Positions 1 through 6,919 of a stretch of DNA of 8,518 bases are shown in pieces. The translations under genes were made by a program, and so were the position numbers. Numbering within the stretch: position 1 is the stretch's first letter; the number at the start of each line of letters is the position of its first letter. Origin of the DNA: an uncultured Chlorobiaceae bacterium (GTDB taxonomy: Bacteria; Bacteroidota; Chlorobiia; Chlorobiales; Chlorobiaceae); assembly GCA_903929845.1 (NCBI GenBank), contig CAIYWF010000240.1, positions 1 to 8,518 on the forward strand, read 5' to 3'. A model generated the notes under the pieces. That model was not told the DNA's origin and made no database searches. It saw only the letters and a program-made list of their open reading frames with translations.

Positions 1-282
1 AAGGGAACGAAACTCACGATTGCCGATACCGGAAATCTCCCGCCCTTCAAACGAAATCTTTCCGGTTACAACAGGATGGCCAAGACGAATCAAGGCTCTG
101 CCAAGAGTTGTTTTCCCGCAACCCGATTCACCAACAAGACCAAGTGTCTCTCCCCGATAAACGTCAAAAGAGACACCGTTAACCACTTGAATCGGAAGAG
201 GTTTGCCCATAAACCCAATTTTTCTGCCGGGAAAATGAACCCGTAAGTCGCTGACCGACAGTAACCGCCCTTGATCCTTCAT
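1..282 (-). CDS. ABC transporter ATP-binding protein, peptide/nickel (Opp/Dpp) type, N-terminal part
   Basis: On the minus strand an ATG at 282-280 opens a frame that stays open to the left edge, giving 94 residues. Residues 7-18 (LLSVSDLRVHFP) and 33-39 (VVNGVSF) are the usual N-terminal strands of a peptide-transporter ATPase. Residues 51-58 (GESGCGKT) are a perfect Walker A motif binding the ATP phosphates. The GESGCGKTTLGR wording, followed by a segment like GKISFEGREI, is typical of the DppF/OppF/NikE branch. The Q-loop, LSGGQ signature, Walker B and C-terminal oligopeptide domain lie outside the window. In the family this cytoplasmic subunit powers import of peptides, nickel or similar solutes together with two permeases and a binding protein. 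None of those is visible here, so the substrate cannot be named. The gene is transcribed divergently from rsmI. The sequence before the ATG (GCGAGAG) is purine-rich but too close to be a well-spaced Shine-Dalgarno site. Confidence 0.9.
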   Translation of the reverse strand, partial: MKDQGRLLSVSDLRVHFPGRKIGFMGKPLPIQVVNGVSFDVYRGETLGLVGESGCGKTTLGRALIRLGHPVVTGKISFEGREISGIGNREFRSL

Positions 283-315
283 CTCTCGCTGAATGCTGTT
301 TATCGTATTTTTATT

Positions 316-323
316 ATTATAAT
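316..323. promoter_or_regulatory. candidate divergent promoter core (palindromic TATAAT)
   Basis: The 8-base palindrome ATTATAAT contains a perfect -10 hexamer TATAAT on each strand: 318-323 on plus and 321-316 on minus. It lies in an AT-rich stretch (305-327) between the divergent transporter gene and rsmI. No good TTGACA-like -35 box is seen at 16-18 bases on either side. Plus-strand transcription would start near 330, minus-strand near 309. The location suits a shared divergent promoter, but AT-rich DNA produces this hexamer easily, so this is a candidate only. Confidence 0.35.
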
Positions 324-378
324 AAAACGATTGGGAATCTACCATAACAAACCCTTTGTTCCACTCCCTCTTTTGCCC

Positions 379-1113
379 TTGCACACTGAACCATCACATA
401 CAGGAAAACTTTACGTTGTCGCAACGCCTCTTGGCAATCTCGAAGATATTACCCTGAGAGCGATAAAAATCCTGAAAGAATCCGGAGCAATTGCCTGTGA
501 AGATACTCGGCGCGCATCAATTCTGCTGAAGCATCTTGATATTTCCGGAAAAAAACTTGTCAGTTACCACAACTACAACGAGCCACGGGCGATCGGACAG
601 ATTATTGCCCTGCTCGAAGAGGGTACTGATGTCTCACTTATCACCGATGCAGGAACTCCTGTTATCAGTGACCCAGGCTATGCACTTCTGCAAGCTTTGC
701 ATCAACACAGCCTGCAGGTTATTCCAATTCCTGGAGCGTGTGCACTGACTGCGGCACTGTCGGTTTGCCCCCTTCCAGTCAACAATTTTTTTTTCGCAGG
801 CTTTCTTCCGCATAAAAAAGGACGGAAAAGCCGTCTTGAATATCTTGTAGCGCTGCAGGCGTCTTTTGTCCTGTATGAATCACCATTCAGAATCATGAAG
901 CTTCTCGACGAACTCAGCAGCCTCATACCTGATGCAAAGATCTTCATTGGACGGGAGATGACAAAAATATATGAGGAGTATCTTACCGGAACTCTTGACG
1001 AGATCCGCCAACAGCTTGCCGATGGTAAAACAAGAGGTGAGTTTGTCGTTATTGTTCATCCATCCGGAAAAAAAACAATCAAATCAGAAGAGAACCATGC
1101 AGATCATCACTGA
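379..1113 (+). CDS. rsmI: 16S rRNA (cytidine(1402)-2'-O)-methyltransferase RsmI
   Basis: RsmI transfers a methyl group from S-adenosylmethionine to the 2'-O of C1402 in the decoding centre of 16S rRNA and belongs to the tetrapyrrole-methylase fold. Numbered from the TTG at 379, visible family motifs are the N-terminal VVATPLGNLEDITLRA (13-28), CEDTRR (40-45), SYHNYNE (62-68), the SAM-site region LITDAGTPVISDPG (87-100), IPGACALTAAL (117-127), a GFLP turn (141-144), YESPFR (166-171), GREMTKIYEE (191-200) and the C-terminal RGEFVVIV (219-226). At 244 residues it is shorter than the E. coli enzyme of about 286, mainly by lacking its C-terminal tail. The start is uncertain because no ATG precedes the conserved core. 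In-frame TTG codons occur at 271, 331, 373 and 379, and none has a clear Shine-Dalgarno site. I chose 379 because it is nearest the conserved core and leaves room for the TATAAT at 318-323; 271 would overlap the divergent gene. The 3' end overlaps panC by 17 bases. Confidence 0.9.
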   Translation: MHTEPSHTGKLYVVATPLGNLEDITLRAIKILKESGAIACEDTRRASILLKHLDISGKKLVSYHNYNEPRAIGQIIALLEEGTDVSLITDAGTPVISDPGYALLQALHQHSLQVIPIPGACALTAALSVCPLPVNNFFFAGFLPHKKGRKSRLEYLVALQASFVLYESPFRIMKLLDELSSLIPDAKIFIGREMTKIYEEYLTGTLDEIRQQLADGKTRGEFVVIVHPSGKKTIKSEENHADHH

Positions 1114-1948
1114 CCCCGGTCAGATGCAGGCCATCGCTGAAAAACTGCGACTTAACCGTCAGCTTATCGGCGTCGTCATGACCATGGGCGCATTGCACGA
1201 AGGACATCTCAGTCTTGTAAAACTTGCCCGAAAAAAAGCAGGAATCGTCATTCTCACCATTTTTGTAAACCCCCGGCAGTTTGGACCAAATGAAGATCTC
1301 CACCGTTATCCAAGACCTTTTGAGCAGGACATTGCTCTTGCTAAATCAGCAGATATCGACTACCTTTTTGCTCCTGAAGCTGGAAGCATCTACCCCGAAC
1401 ACTATCAGACCACTCTGGAGTGCGGAGCTCTGGCAGAACGGTTTGAAGGTGAGCAGCGGCCAGGCCATTTTAACGGTGTGGCCACGGTTGTTACGAAACT
1501 CTTTAACATTACGAAACCACATACCGCGATTTTTGGCGAAAAGGATGCACAGCAACTGGCTGTTATCCGCCAGCTTGTCGCTGATCTCAATATGGACATT
1601 ACCATTGTTGCAGCACCCATAGTCAGGGAAAAAAACGGACTGGCGGTAAGTTCAAGAAATATCTACCTCTCAAGCCAAGAGCGGAGTGCGGCGGGCATTA
1701 TTTATCAGGGGGTCTGCCATGCTGAAAAACGCATTGCAGCACAGGAATATAACCTTCAGGCCATTGCAGCCGAAATAACTGATATGATCCGCTCTATACC
1801 TGGCTTTCGCCCCGCTTATGTCAGCTTCGTGGATGAAACGACGTTTGAACCTGCAAAAATTGCTGAAAAGGGCAAGGTATACCGTTTGCTTCTTGCTGTC
1901 CATGCGGGGGGCGTCCGGCTTATTGATAATGCTATGTTCCGCACATGA
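1097..1948 (+). CDS. panC: pantothenate synthetase (pantoate--beta-alanine ligase)
   Basis: PanC condenses D-pantoate with beta-alanine using ATP, via a pantoyl-adenylate intermediate, in the last step of pantothenate (vitamin B5, coenzyme A precursor) synthesis in the cytoplasm. The 283-residue length is normal for the family. Motifs: MTMGALHEGHLSLV (28-41) with the HIGH-class nucleotidyltransferase signature HEGH at 34-37; FVNPRQFGPNEDLHRYPR (56-73) for ATP and pantoate binding; RPGHFNGVATVVTKLF (121-136); FGEKDAQQ (146-153); and REKNGLAVSSRN (177-188), the KMSKS-like loop. All expected catalytic positions look intact. The ATG at 1097 gives the usual MQIITDP start and is preceded by AGAAGAG at 1086-1092, four bases away, the best ribosome-binding site among the plus-strand genes here. 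It starts inside the 3' end of rsmI, so translational coupling is likely. No other pan gene is in the window. Confidence 0.97.
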   Translation: MQIITDPGQMQAIAEKLRLNRQLIGVVMTMGALHEGHLSLVKLARKKAGIVILTIFVNPRQFGPNEDLHRYPRPFEQDIALAKSADIDYLFAPEAGSIYPEHYQTTLECGALAERFEGEQRPGHFNGVATVVTKLFNITKPHTAIFGEKDAQQLAVIRQLVADLNMDITIVAAPIVREKNGLAVSSRNIYLSSQERSAAGIIYQGVCHAEKRIAAQEYNLQAIAAEITDMIRSIPGFRPAYVSFVDETTFEPAKIAEKGKVYRLLLAVHAGGVRLIDNAMFRT

Positions 1949-2060
1949 TGACAGGCTAAGAACAATGTACAGGAAGAGACTTTTTTATATTATATTACAA
2001 AACACATTTATTGCCTGAAAAACGGCTAACATTTTTATCACTATTTACAACACAATTTCC

Positions 2061-4247
2061 ATGATTGTTAACAAAGCAATTGATCTTGGTCAGGGCAAGA
2101 TAATCTCGATTGAGACCGGCAAAATGGCAAAACAGGCCGACGGCGCTGTAATTGTCCGCCTTGGCGACACTATGGTGATTGCGACGGTTGTATCAAGCAA
2201 AAAGACACCTCCACCCAACCAGGACTTTTTCCCTCTCCAGGTTGAATACCGCGAAAAATATTCGGCTGCAGGAAAGTTTCCCGGAGGATTTTTCAAACGA
2301 GAAAGCCGCCCTTCCGAAAAGGAAATTCTTTCAGCGAGGCTTATCGACCGTGCACTCCGCCCTCTCTTTCCTGATGGCTACCTTTATGAAACCCAGATCA
2401 TCATAACCGTTATCTCTTCGGACCAGGTCAATGATGCTGACGTACTCGGTGGACTGGCTGCGTCTGCCGCCATTATGGTCTCCGACATTCCTTTTCGGAA
2501 TCCTATGTCCGAAGTCAGGGTAGGCAGAATCAAAGGGCTCTATATCATCAATCCTGACATCAATGAGTTGCTGGAAAGTGACATTGATATCTGTATTGGC
2601 GGCACCAATGATACCATCTGCATGCTTGAAGGTGAAATGAAGGAAATTTCCGAAGCAGAAATGGTTGAAGCTATCCAGTTTGGTCATACAGCAATCCGTA
2701 AACTTTGTGCTCTTCAAAGCGACATTGCTGCTGAAGTGGCAAAACCGCAGCAACCCTTTACCCCGACAGCAATACCAGCCGAGCTCACCGAAGTTGTTCG
2801 CGGGCTCTGCGAAACACGACTGAAAGAGCTCGCCTATACCCCCCTCGCAAAGGAAGAACGGGCAGATCAAACTGCCCTCATCTACCATGAAATCATAGAT
2901 TCAACCCTTAAACACTTCAAAGCCTCAATCAGCAGCGAAGATATTCAGGCCGACGCGTCGAAAGCACTCTGCCTGAACCCCCATATTATCGAAGAACAGA
3001 TTCATGCGGTTGAAAAAAGAGTGATGCGCCACATGATTCTTGATGACGCAAAACGACTTGACGGCAGAGCACTCGACCAAGTGCGCCCTATCAGTATTGA
3101 ACTTGGCATTATCCCGAGAGCCCACGGTTCAGCACTCTTCACCAGAGGTGAAACTCAGGCGCTTGTCACCATCACTCTCGGGACAAAAAAAGATGCGCAA
3201 TCGGTTGATACTCTGACCAACAGTGCAGACAAAACATTTTTCCTCCACTACAACTTCCCGCCGTTCAGCGTTGGAGAGTGCGGAAGACTTGGCAGCATCG
3301 GACGCAGGGAGATTGGACACGGCAATCTTGCCGAACGCTCCATTAAAATGGTAGCTCCCACACAGGATGAGTTCCCTTACACTATCCGTATTGTTTCAGA
3401 CATTCTTGAGTCAAATGGCTCTTCCTCAATGGCCTCGGTATGCGGTGGAACACTCGCCCTTATGGATGGTGGTGTTCCGATCAAAAAGCCGGTATCAGGT
3501 ATTGCCATGGGATTGATCAAGGAAGGATCATCATACGCAGTGCTCTCTGATATTCTTGGAAACGAGGATCACCTTGGGGATATGGACTTCAAGGTATCAG
3601 GCACGAAAGAGGGTATTACCGCCTGCCAGATGGACATCAAGATTGACGGGCTTGACTATCATATTCTTGAAACGGCTCTTGAGCAGGCACGCAAAGGACG
3701 GCTTCACATTCTCGGCGAAATGGAAAAGGCAATCTCCTCAACCCGAAATGAACTTGCAAACTTTGCTCCAAAACTGACCACTATCAAGGTGCCTGTTGAC
3801 TGTATCGGCATGATTATCGGCAAGGGAGGAGAGACAATCCGCAGCATTACCGAAGAGACAGGCGCTGAAATCAATATTGATGACGATGGAACCGTCACTA
3901 TTGCCTGCTCGACCAGTGAGGGCACCAACGCTGCGCTGGCTACGATCAAAAGTCTTACCGCGAAACCTGAGGTCGGCACAATCTATATTGGCAAGGTGCG
4001 CGATATTCGTGATGAACTTGGAGCCTTTGTGGAATTTCTTCCCAAAACTGACGGACTGGTACATATCTCCGAGATATCAACTACAAGAGTAACGAAGGTG
4101 AGCGATCACCTGAAAATCGGAGAGAAAGTAAAGGTCAAGCTGGTGGATGTCCGCAAGGATCCCCGCACCGGAAAAACCAAGTTTGCCCTCTCAATAAAGG
4201 CAGTTGAGCAGGATACTGCAAAAGAGAGCGGCACTGAAAACAAGTAA
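2061..4247 (+). CDS. pnp: polynucleotide phosphorylase (polyribonucleotide nucleotidyltransferase)
   Basis: PNPase degrades RNA 3' to 5' by phosphorolysis, releasing nucleoside diphosphates, and can add 3' tails in reverse; it acts as a ring-shaped trimer and often joins RNase E-type degradosomes. The 728 residues show the full domain order: first RNase PH domain from about 1 to 145, including the RNA-contacting FFKR loop at 77-80; a helical linker to about 320; second RNase PH domain with GRREIGHGNLAERSI (414-428), SNGSSSMASVCGGTLALMDGG (451-471) and catalytic-site GNEDHLGDMDFKVSGT (500-515), where D503, D509 and K511 match E. coli D486, D492 and K494; a KH domain from about 572 with its GKGG loop at 587-590; and an S1 domain from about 638 to 712. 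No Shine-Dalgarno site precedes the ATG. The 112-base gap after panC is AT-rich with tandem TATATT hexamers (1986-1996) but no convincing -35. The rpsO gene, often next to pnp in other bacteria, is not adjacent here. Confidence 0.98.
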   Translation: MIVNKAIDLGQGKIISIETGKMAKQADGAVIVRLGDTMVIATVVSSKKTPPPNQDFFPLQVEYREKYSAAGKFPGGFFKRESRPSEKEILSARLIDRALRPLFPDGYLYETQIIITVISSDQVNDADVLGGLAASAAIMVSDIPFRNPMSEVRVGRIKGLYIINPDINELLESDIDICIGGTNDTICMLEGEMKEISEAEMVEAIQFGHTAIRKLCALQSDIAAEVAKPQQPFTPTAIPAELTEVVRGLCETRLKELAYTPLAKEERADQTALIYHEIIDSTLKHFKASISSEDIQADASKALCLNPHIIEEQIHAVEKRVMRHMILDDAKRLDGRALDQVRPISIELGIIPRAHGSALFTRGETQALVTITLGTKKDAQSVDTLTNSADKTFFLHYNFPPFSVGECGRLGSIGRREIGHGNLAERSIKMVAPTQDEFPYTIRIVSDILESNGSSSMASVCGGTLALMDGGVPIKKPVSGIAMGLIKEGSSYAVLSDILGNEDHLGDMDFKVSGTKEGITACQMDIKIDGLDYHILETALEQARKGRLHILGEMEKAISSTRNELANFAPKLTTIKVPVDCIGMIIGKGGETIRSITEETGAEINIDDDGTVTIACSTSEGTNAALATIKSLTAKPEVGTIYIGKVRDIRDELGAFVEFLPKTDGLVHISEISTTRVTKVSDHLKIGEKVKVKLVDVRKDPRTGKTKFALSIKAVEQDTAKESGTENK

Positions 4248-4262
4248 AAGCTAACAACACTG

Positions 4263-4298
4263 AAAAAGCAGTACGGGTAACACTGTACTGCTTTTTTT
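4263..4298 (+). terminator. strong rho-independent terminator after pnp
   Basis: A perfect 12-base-pair inverted repeat pairs 4263-4274 with 4285-4296 around a 10-base loop (4275-4284). The GC-containing half of the stem is GCAGTAC with GTACTGC, and the outer pairs are A-T. The 3' arm runs into seven consecutive T (4292-4298). It begins 16 bases after the pnp stop codon, as expected for the end of a transcript. Its T-tract ends only 16 bases before the leuS start codon, so it lies within or at the edge of any leuS leader and could alternatively act as an attenuator for leuS. Confidence 0.9.
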
Positions 4299-4314
4299 AT
4301 TTCCCTCATACATC

Positions 4315-6732
4315 ATGAAATACGATATCTCATCAATAGAAGCAAAATGGCAAGCCAGGTGGCAGAAACAGCAGACCTTTAAAACCGGCGAAGAGGCTGG
4401 CAAGCCGAAGTACTATGTGCTCGACATGTTCCCCTATCCCAGCGGGACCGGGCTCCATGTCGGACATCTTGAAGGATACACCGCTTCTGATATTATTGCC
4501 CGCTACAAACGGAGCTGCGGCTATAATGTACTCCACCCGATGGGATGGGATGCCTTTGGACTTCCTGCAGAACAGTTTGCCATTAAAACAGGGACACACC
4601 CGAAAACCACCACGGAAGAGAATATCCGCAGCTTCAAGGGGACGCTTCAAGCCATGGGCTTCTCCTATGACTGGTCACGGGAGATCAATACCACCGATTC
4701 AGGATACTTCAAATGGACACAGTGGATTTTTCTGAAGCTTTACGAGATGGGGCTGGCCTATATGTCGGAAGTGGACGTCAACTGGTGCGAAGAGCTGAAA
4801 ACCGTTCTTGCCAATGAAGAGGTCGATGAAAAGATTGCTGACGGCTATACCGTTGTCCGTCGCCCGCTGCGACAGTGGGTCTTGAAAATCACCGAGTATG
4901 CCGATCGTCTGCTTGCCGATCTGGACGAGCTGGAGTGGCCCGAAAATGTCAAACAGATGCAGCGCAACTGGATTGGCCGCTCGGAAGGTGTTGAGATTGA
5001 TTTTGAGCTTCGCTGCCACAACAAAAAACTGAGAGTCTATACGACCAGACCAGACACCCTTTTCGGTGCGACCTACCTTGTTATTTCACCGGAACATCCA
5101 CTTGCTGAAAAGCTTGCCACTGCGCAGCAGTTGGTAGAAGTTAAAAACTATATCAGTCAGGCAAAACTGAAAACAGAACTTGAGCGAACCGGCCTGCAGA
5201 AAGAGAAAACTGGAGTTTTTACCGGTTCTTATGCAATAAACCCCGCTACTGGCGACCCACTTCCTGTCTGGCTCTCCGACTTTGTTCTTATCAGTTATGG
5301 TACGGGAGCTATCATGTCAGTTCCGGCGCACGACAGTCGCGACTGGGAGTTTGCAAAACAGTACAACCTGCCAATCATCGAGGTGATCAAAAGCCCGCAC
5401 GATGTCCGGGAGAGTGTTTTTGAAGATAAAAACAGTATCTGCGTCAACTCCTCCAACGGCGAAATTTCGCTTGACGGGCTCGCATTTGCTGACTCATTTG
5501 AGCGAATGGCTTCATGGCTTGAAACAAAGGGAGTTGGCACAAGAAAGGTGAACTACAAACTGCGCGACTGGATATTCAGCCGCCAGCGTTACTGGGGAGA
5601 ACCGATTCCGATCAAGCATTATGAAGACGGGACTCTTCGAACAGAAACCAATCTTCCTCTTGTGCTTCCTGAAGTTGAGGCCTATCATCCATCGTCAACC
5701 GGTGAATCGCCTCTTGCGAACATTCCAGACTGGCTCTACGGAACGGATGAACACGGCGCGTTCAGACGAGAAACCAACACCATGCCGCAATGGGCGGGAA
5801 GCTGCTGGTACTACCTCCGCTTCATCGATCCTGAAAACAGCAAGAAATTGATCGATCCTGACAAAGAGCGCTACTGGATGAACGTCGATCTCTATATTGG
5901 CGGCGCCGAACATGCCGTCCTTCACCTGCTTTATGCCCGATTCTGGCACAAGGTACTCTTTGACCTCGGTGTTGTCACCACAAAAGAGCCATTCAGAAAG
6001 CTTTTCAATCAGGGAATGATTCTTGGCGAGGACAACGAGAAGATGTCAAAATCACGCGGCAATGTAATCCCGGCGGACCACGTCCTGAAAAGGTACGGCG
6101 CAGATGCGGTAAGACTTTATGAGATGTTTCTCGGCCCGCTTGAACAGGTAAAACCATGGAATACGAACGGCATTGAAGGCATAAGCCGTTTTCTGTCGAA
6201 AGTATGGCGACTAATTTACCCAACATACGAAGGTGCACCAACAACACTCTCTTCGGAACCAATGCCCGAAGAGTTGCTGAGGCGCATGCACAAAGCCATC
6301 AAAAAAGTGGCTGAAGACACCGACAATCTCAAATTCAATACCGCCATTTCCGAAATGATGGTCTTTGTCAATGAACTCAACAAAGCCGGATGCAACAATC
6401 GTACTGCCATTGAAACACTGCTGCTCCTGCTTGGACCCTACGCTCCGCACCTCACTGAAGAGCTATGGGAGTCCGTCGGTCACAGCGCATCAATCAGCTC
6501 ACAGCCCTATCCCGCCTACAATCCTGAACTGGTCGAAGAGAGCGTTTTAACTATTGCTGTGCAGATCAACGGAAAACTGAGAGGCACCTTTTCTGCCCCG
6601 GCTAAAAGCCCGAAAGCGCAGCTCCTTGCAGAGGCAAAAAACGTTGAATCAGTACTTAAATTTCTCGAAGGGAAAACAATCATGCGGGAACTTGTTGTGG
6701 TGGATAAACTGGTCAGTTTTGCTGTACAATAA
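4315..6732 (+). CDS. leuS: leucyl-tRNA synthetase
   Basis: LeuRS is a class I synthetase that activates leucine with ATP and charges tRNA-Leu, with a separate site to hydrolyse mischarged tRNA. The 805 residues match the shorter Bacillus-like type (E. coli has 860). Motifs: the HIGH signature HVGH at 48-51 within YPSGTGLHVGHLEGYT (41-56); DAFGLPAEQFAI (79-90); the CP1 editing domain with TTRPDTLFG (243-251, where T248 matches the specificity threonine T252 of E. coli) and GTGAIMSVPAHDSRD (329-343, D343 matching E. coli D345); and KMSKS at 576-580. An anticodon-binding helical domain follows, then a C-terminal tRNA-binding domain ending near VDKLVSFAVQ. The region after NWC (156-158) lacks the cysteine knuckle found in E. 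coli, and the leucine-specific insertion before KMSKS is absent, since GMILGEDNEKMSKS is continuous. The ATG at 4315 gives the usual MKYD start but has no Shine-Dalgarno site. Expression must cope with the terminator just upstream. Confidence 0.98.
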   Translation: MKYDISSIEAKWQARWQKQQTFKTGEEAGKPKYYVLDMFPYPSGTGLHVGHLEGYTASDIIARYKRSCGYNVLHPMGWDAFGLPAEQFAIKTGTHPKTTTEENIRSFKGTLQAMGFSYDWSREINTTDSGYFKWTQWIFLKLYEMGLAYMSEVDVNWCEELKTVLANEEVDEKIADGYTVVRRPLRQWVLKITEYADRLLADLDELEWPENVKQMQRNWIGRSEGVEIDFELRCHNKKLRVYTTRPDTLFGATYLVISPEHPLAEKLATAQQLVEVKNYISQAKLKTELERTGLQKEKTGVFTGSYAINPATGDPLPVWLSDFVLISYGTGAIMSVPAHDSRDWEFAKQYNLPIIEVIKSPHDVRESVFEDKNSICVNSSNGEISLDGLAFADSFERMASWLETKGVGTRKVNYKLRDWIFSRQRYWGEPIPIKHYEDGTLRTETNLPLVLPEVEAYHPSSTGESPLANIPDWLYGTDEHGAFRRETNTMPQWAGSCWYYLRFIDPENSKKLIDPDKERYWMNVDLYIGGAEHAVLHLLYARFWHKVLFDLGVVTTKEPFRKLFNQGMILGEDNEKMSKSRGNVIPADHVLKRYGADAVRLYEMFLGPLEQVKPWNTNGIEGISRFLSKVWRLIYPTYEGAPTTLSSEPMPEELLRRMHKAIKKVAEDTDNLKFNTAISEMMVFVNELNKAGCNNRTAIETLLLLLGPYAPHLTEELWESVGHSASISSQPYPAYNPELVEESVLTIAVQINGKLRGTFSAPAKSPKAQLLAEAKNVESVLKFLEGKTIMRELVVVDKLVSFAVQ

Positions 6733-6736
6733 CTAT

Positions 6737-6833
6737 AAAGAGTCTGGATTACAGCATCACAATTGTTGTCAACAAGATTTTTTTTATGTAACATTCATGT
6801 AGTAATCAATAAAAATTCTATCCAGTTTTTTTT
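6737..6833 (+). terminator. possible weak terminator or alternative-fold region after leuS
   Basis: Two U-tracts follow the leuS stop. The first (6778-6785, eight T) comes after a small hairpin, TTGTT (6763-6767) with AACAA (6771-6775) around a 3-base loop, which has a single G-C pair. The second (6826-6833, eight T) comes directly after ATCCAG (6820-6825), which can pair with CTGGAT (6744-6749) across 70 bases. That stem could extend outward past one mismatch through AAAGAG (6737-6742) pairing with T residues, including G-U pairs. Neither is a textbook terminator. One of them may end the leuS transcript, but short repeats like these can occur by chance. Confidence 0.25.
6766..6794 (+). promoter_or_regulatory. 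candidate acs promoter
   Basis: TTGTCA at 6766-6771 matches the -35 consensus TTGACA in five of six positions. Exactly 17 bases later TAACAT at 6789-6794 matches TATAAT in four of six. Transcription would begin near 6801 and give acs a leader of about 120 bases. The -35 box overlaps the small hairpin described after leuS, so both readings cannot be treated as independent. The rest of the 187-base gap (6733-6919) holds repeated T-tracts and a pyrimidine run (TTTTTCTCCTCCCC at 6852-6865) but no gene. Confidence 0.35.
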
Positions 6834-6919
6834 CTCAGCTTTATCAACTTATTTTTCTCCTCCCCGAATACCCCTGACGGGATAATTTTTTTCTTTTCAA
6901 CACATAAAACCTGGTATCA

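Noticed and set aside
786..794. T9 homopolymer inside rsmI as a phase-variation tract or frameshift error
   Set aside because: The frame stays open and the motifs before and after it are in the same frame. It simply encodes three phenylalanines.
1066..1100. A8 run near the end of rsmI, reading A AAA AAA, as a programmed frameshift site
   Set aside because: A -1 slip would not enter the panC frame, and panC has its own ATG and ribosome-binding site. No stimulatory hairpin is evident and both proteins are complete without a shift.
2331..2888. 185-codon open frame antisense to pnp
   Set aside because: It lies wholly inside the well-supported pnp gene, its translation resembles no family I recognise, and it has no start signals. 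Codon bias of pnp explains the open antisense frame.
4248..4314. T-box or other riboswitch upstream of leuS
   Set aside because: The gap is only 67 bases and is filled by the terminator. No T-box sequence or specifier stem fits.
6856..6866. Strong GGAGGAG on the minus strand as a ribosome-binding site for a small antisense gene
   Set aside because: The only nearby start is a TTG with about nine codons before a stop, and there is no independent support.
6871..6892. CCC/GGG hairpin followed by T7 just upstream of acs as a terminator
   Set aside because: Only three continuous G-C pairs with a bulge and two A-T pairs can form. That is too weak to call, and it would stop acs transcription from every upstream promoter.
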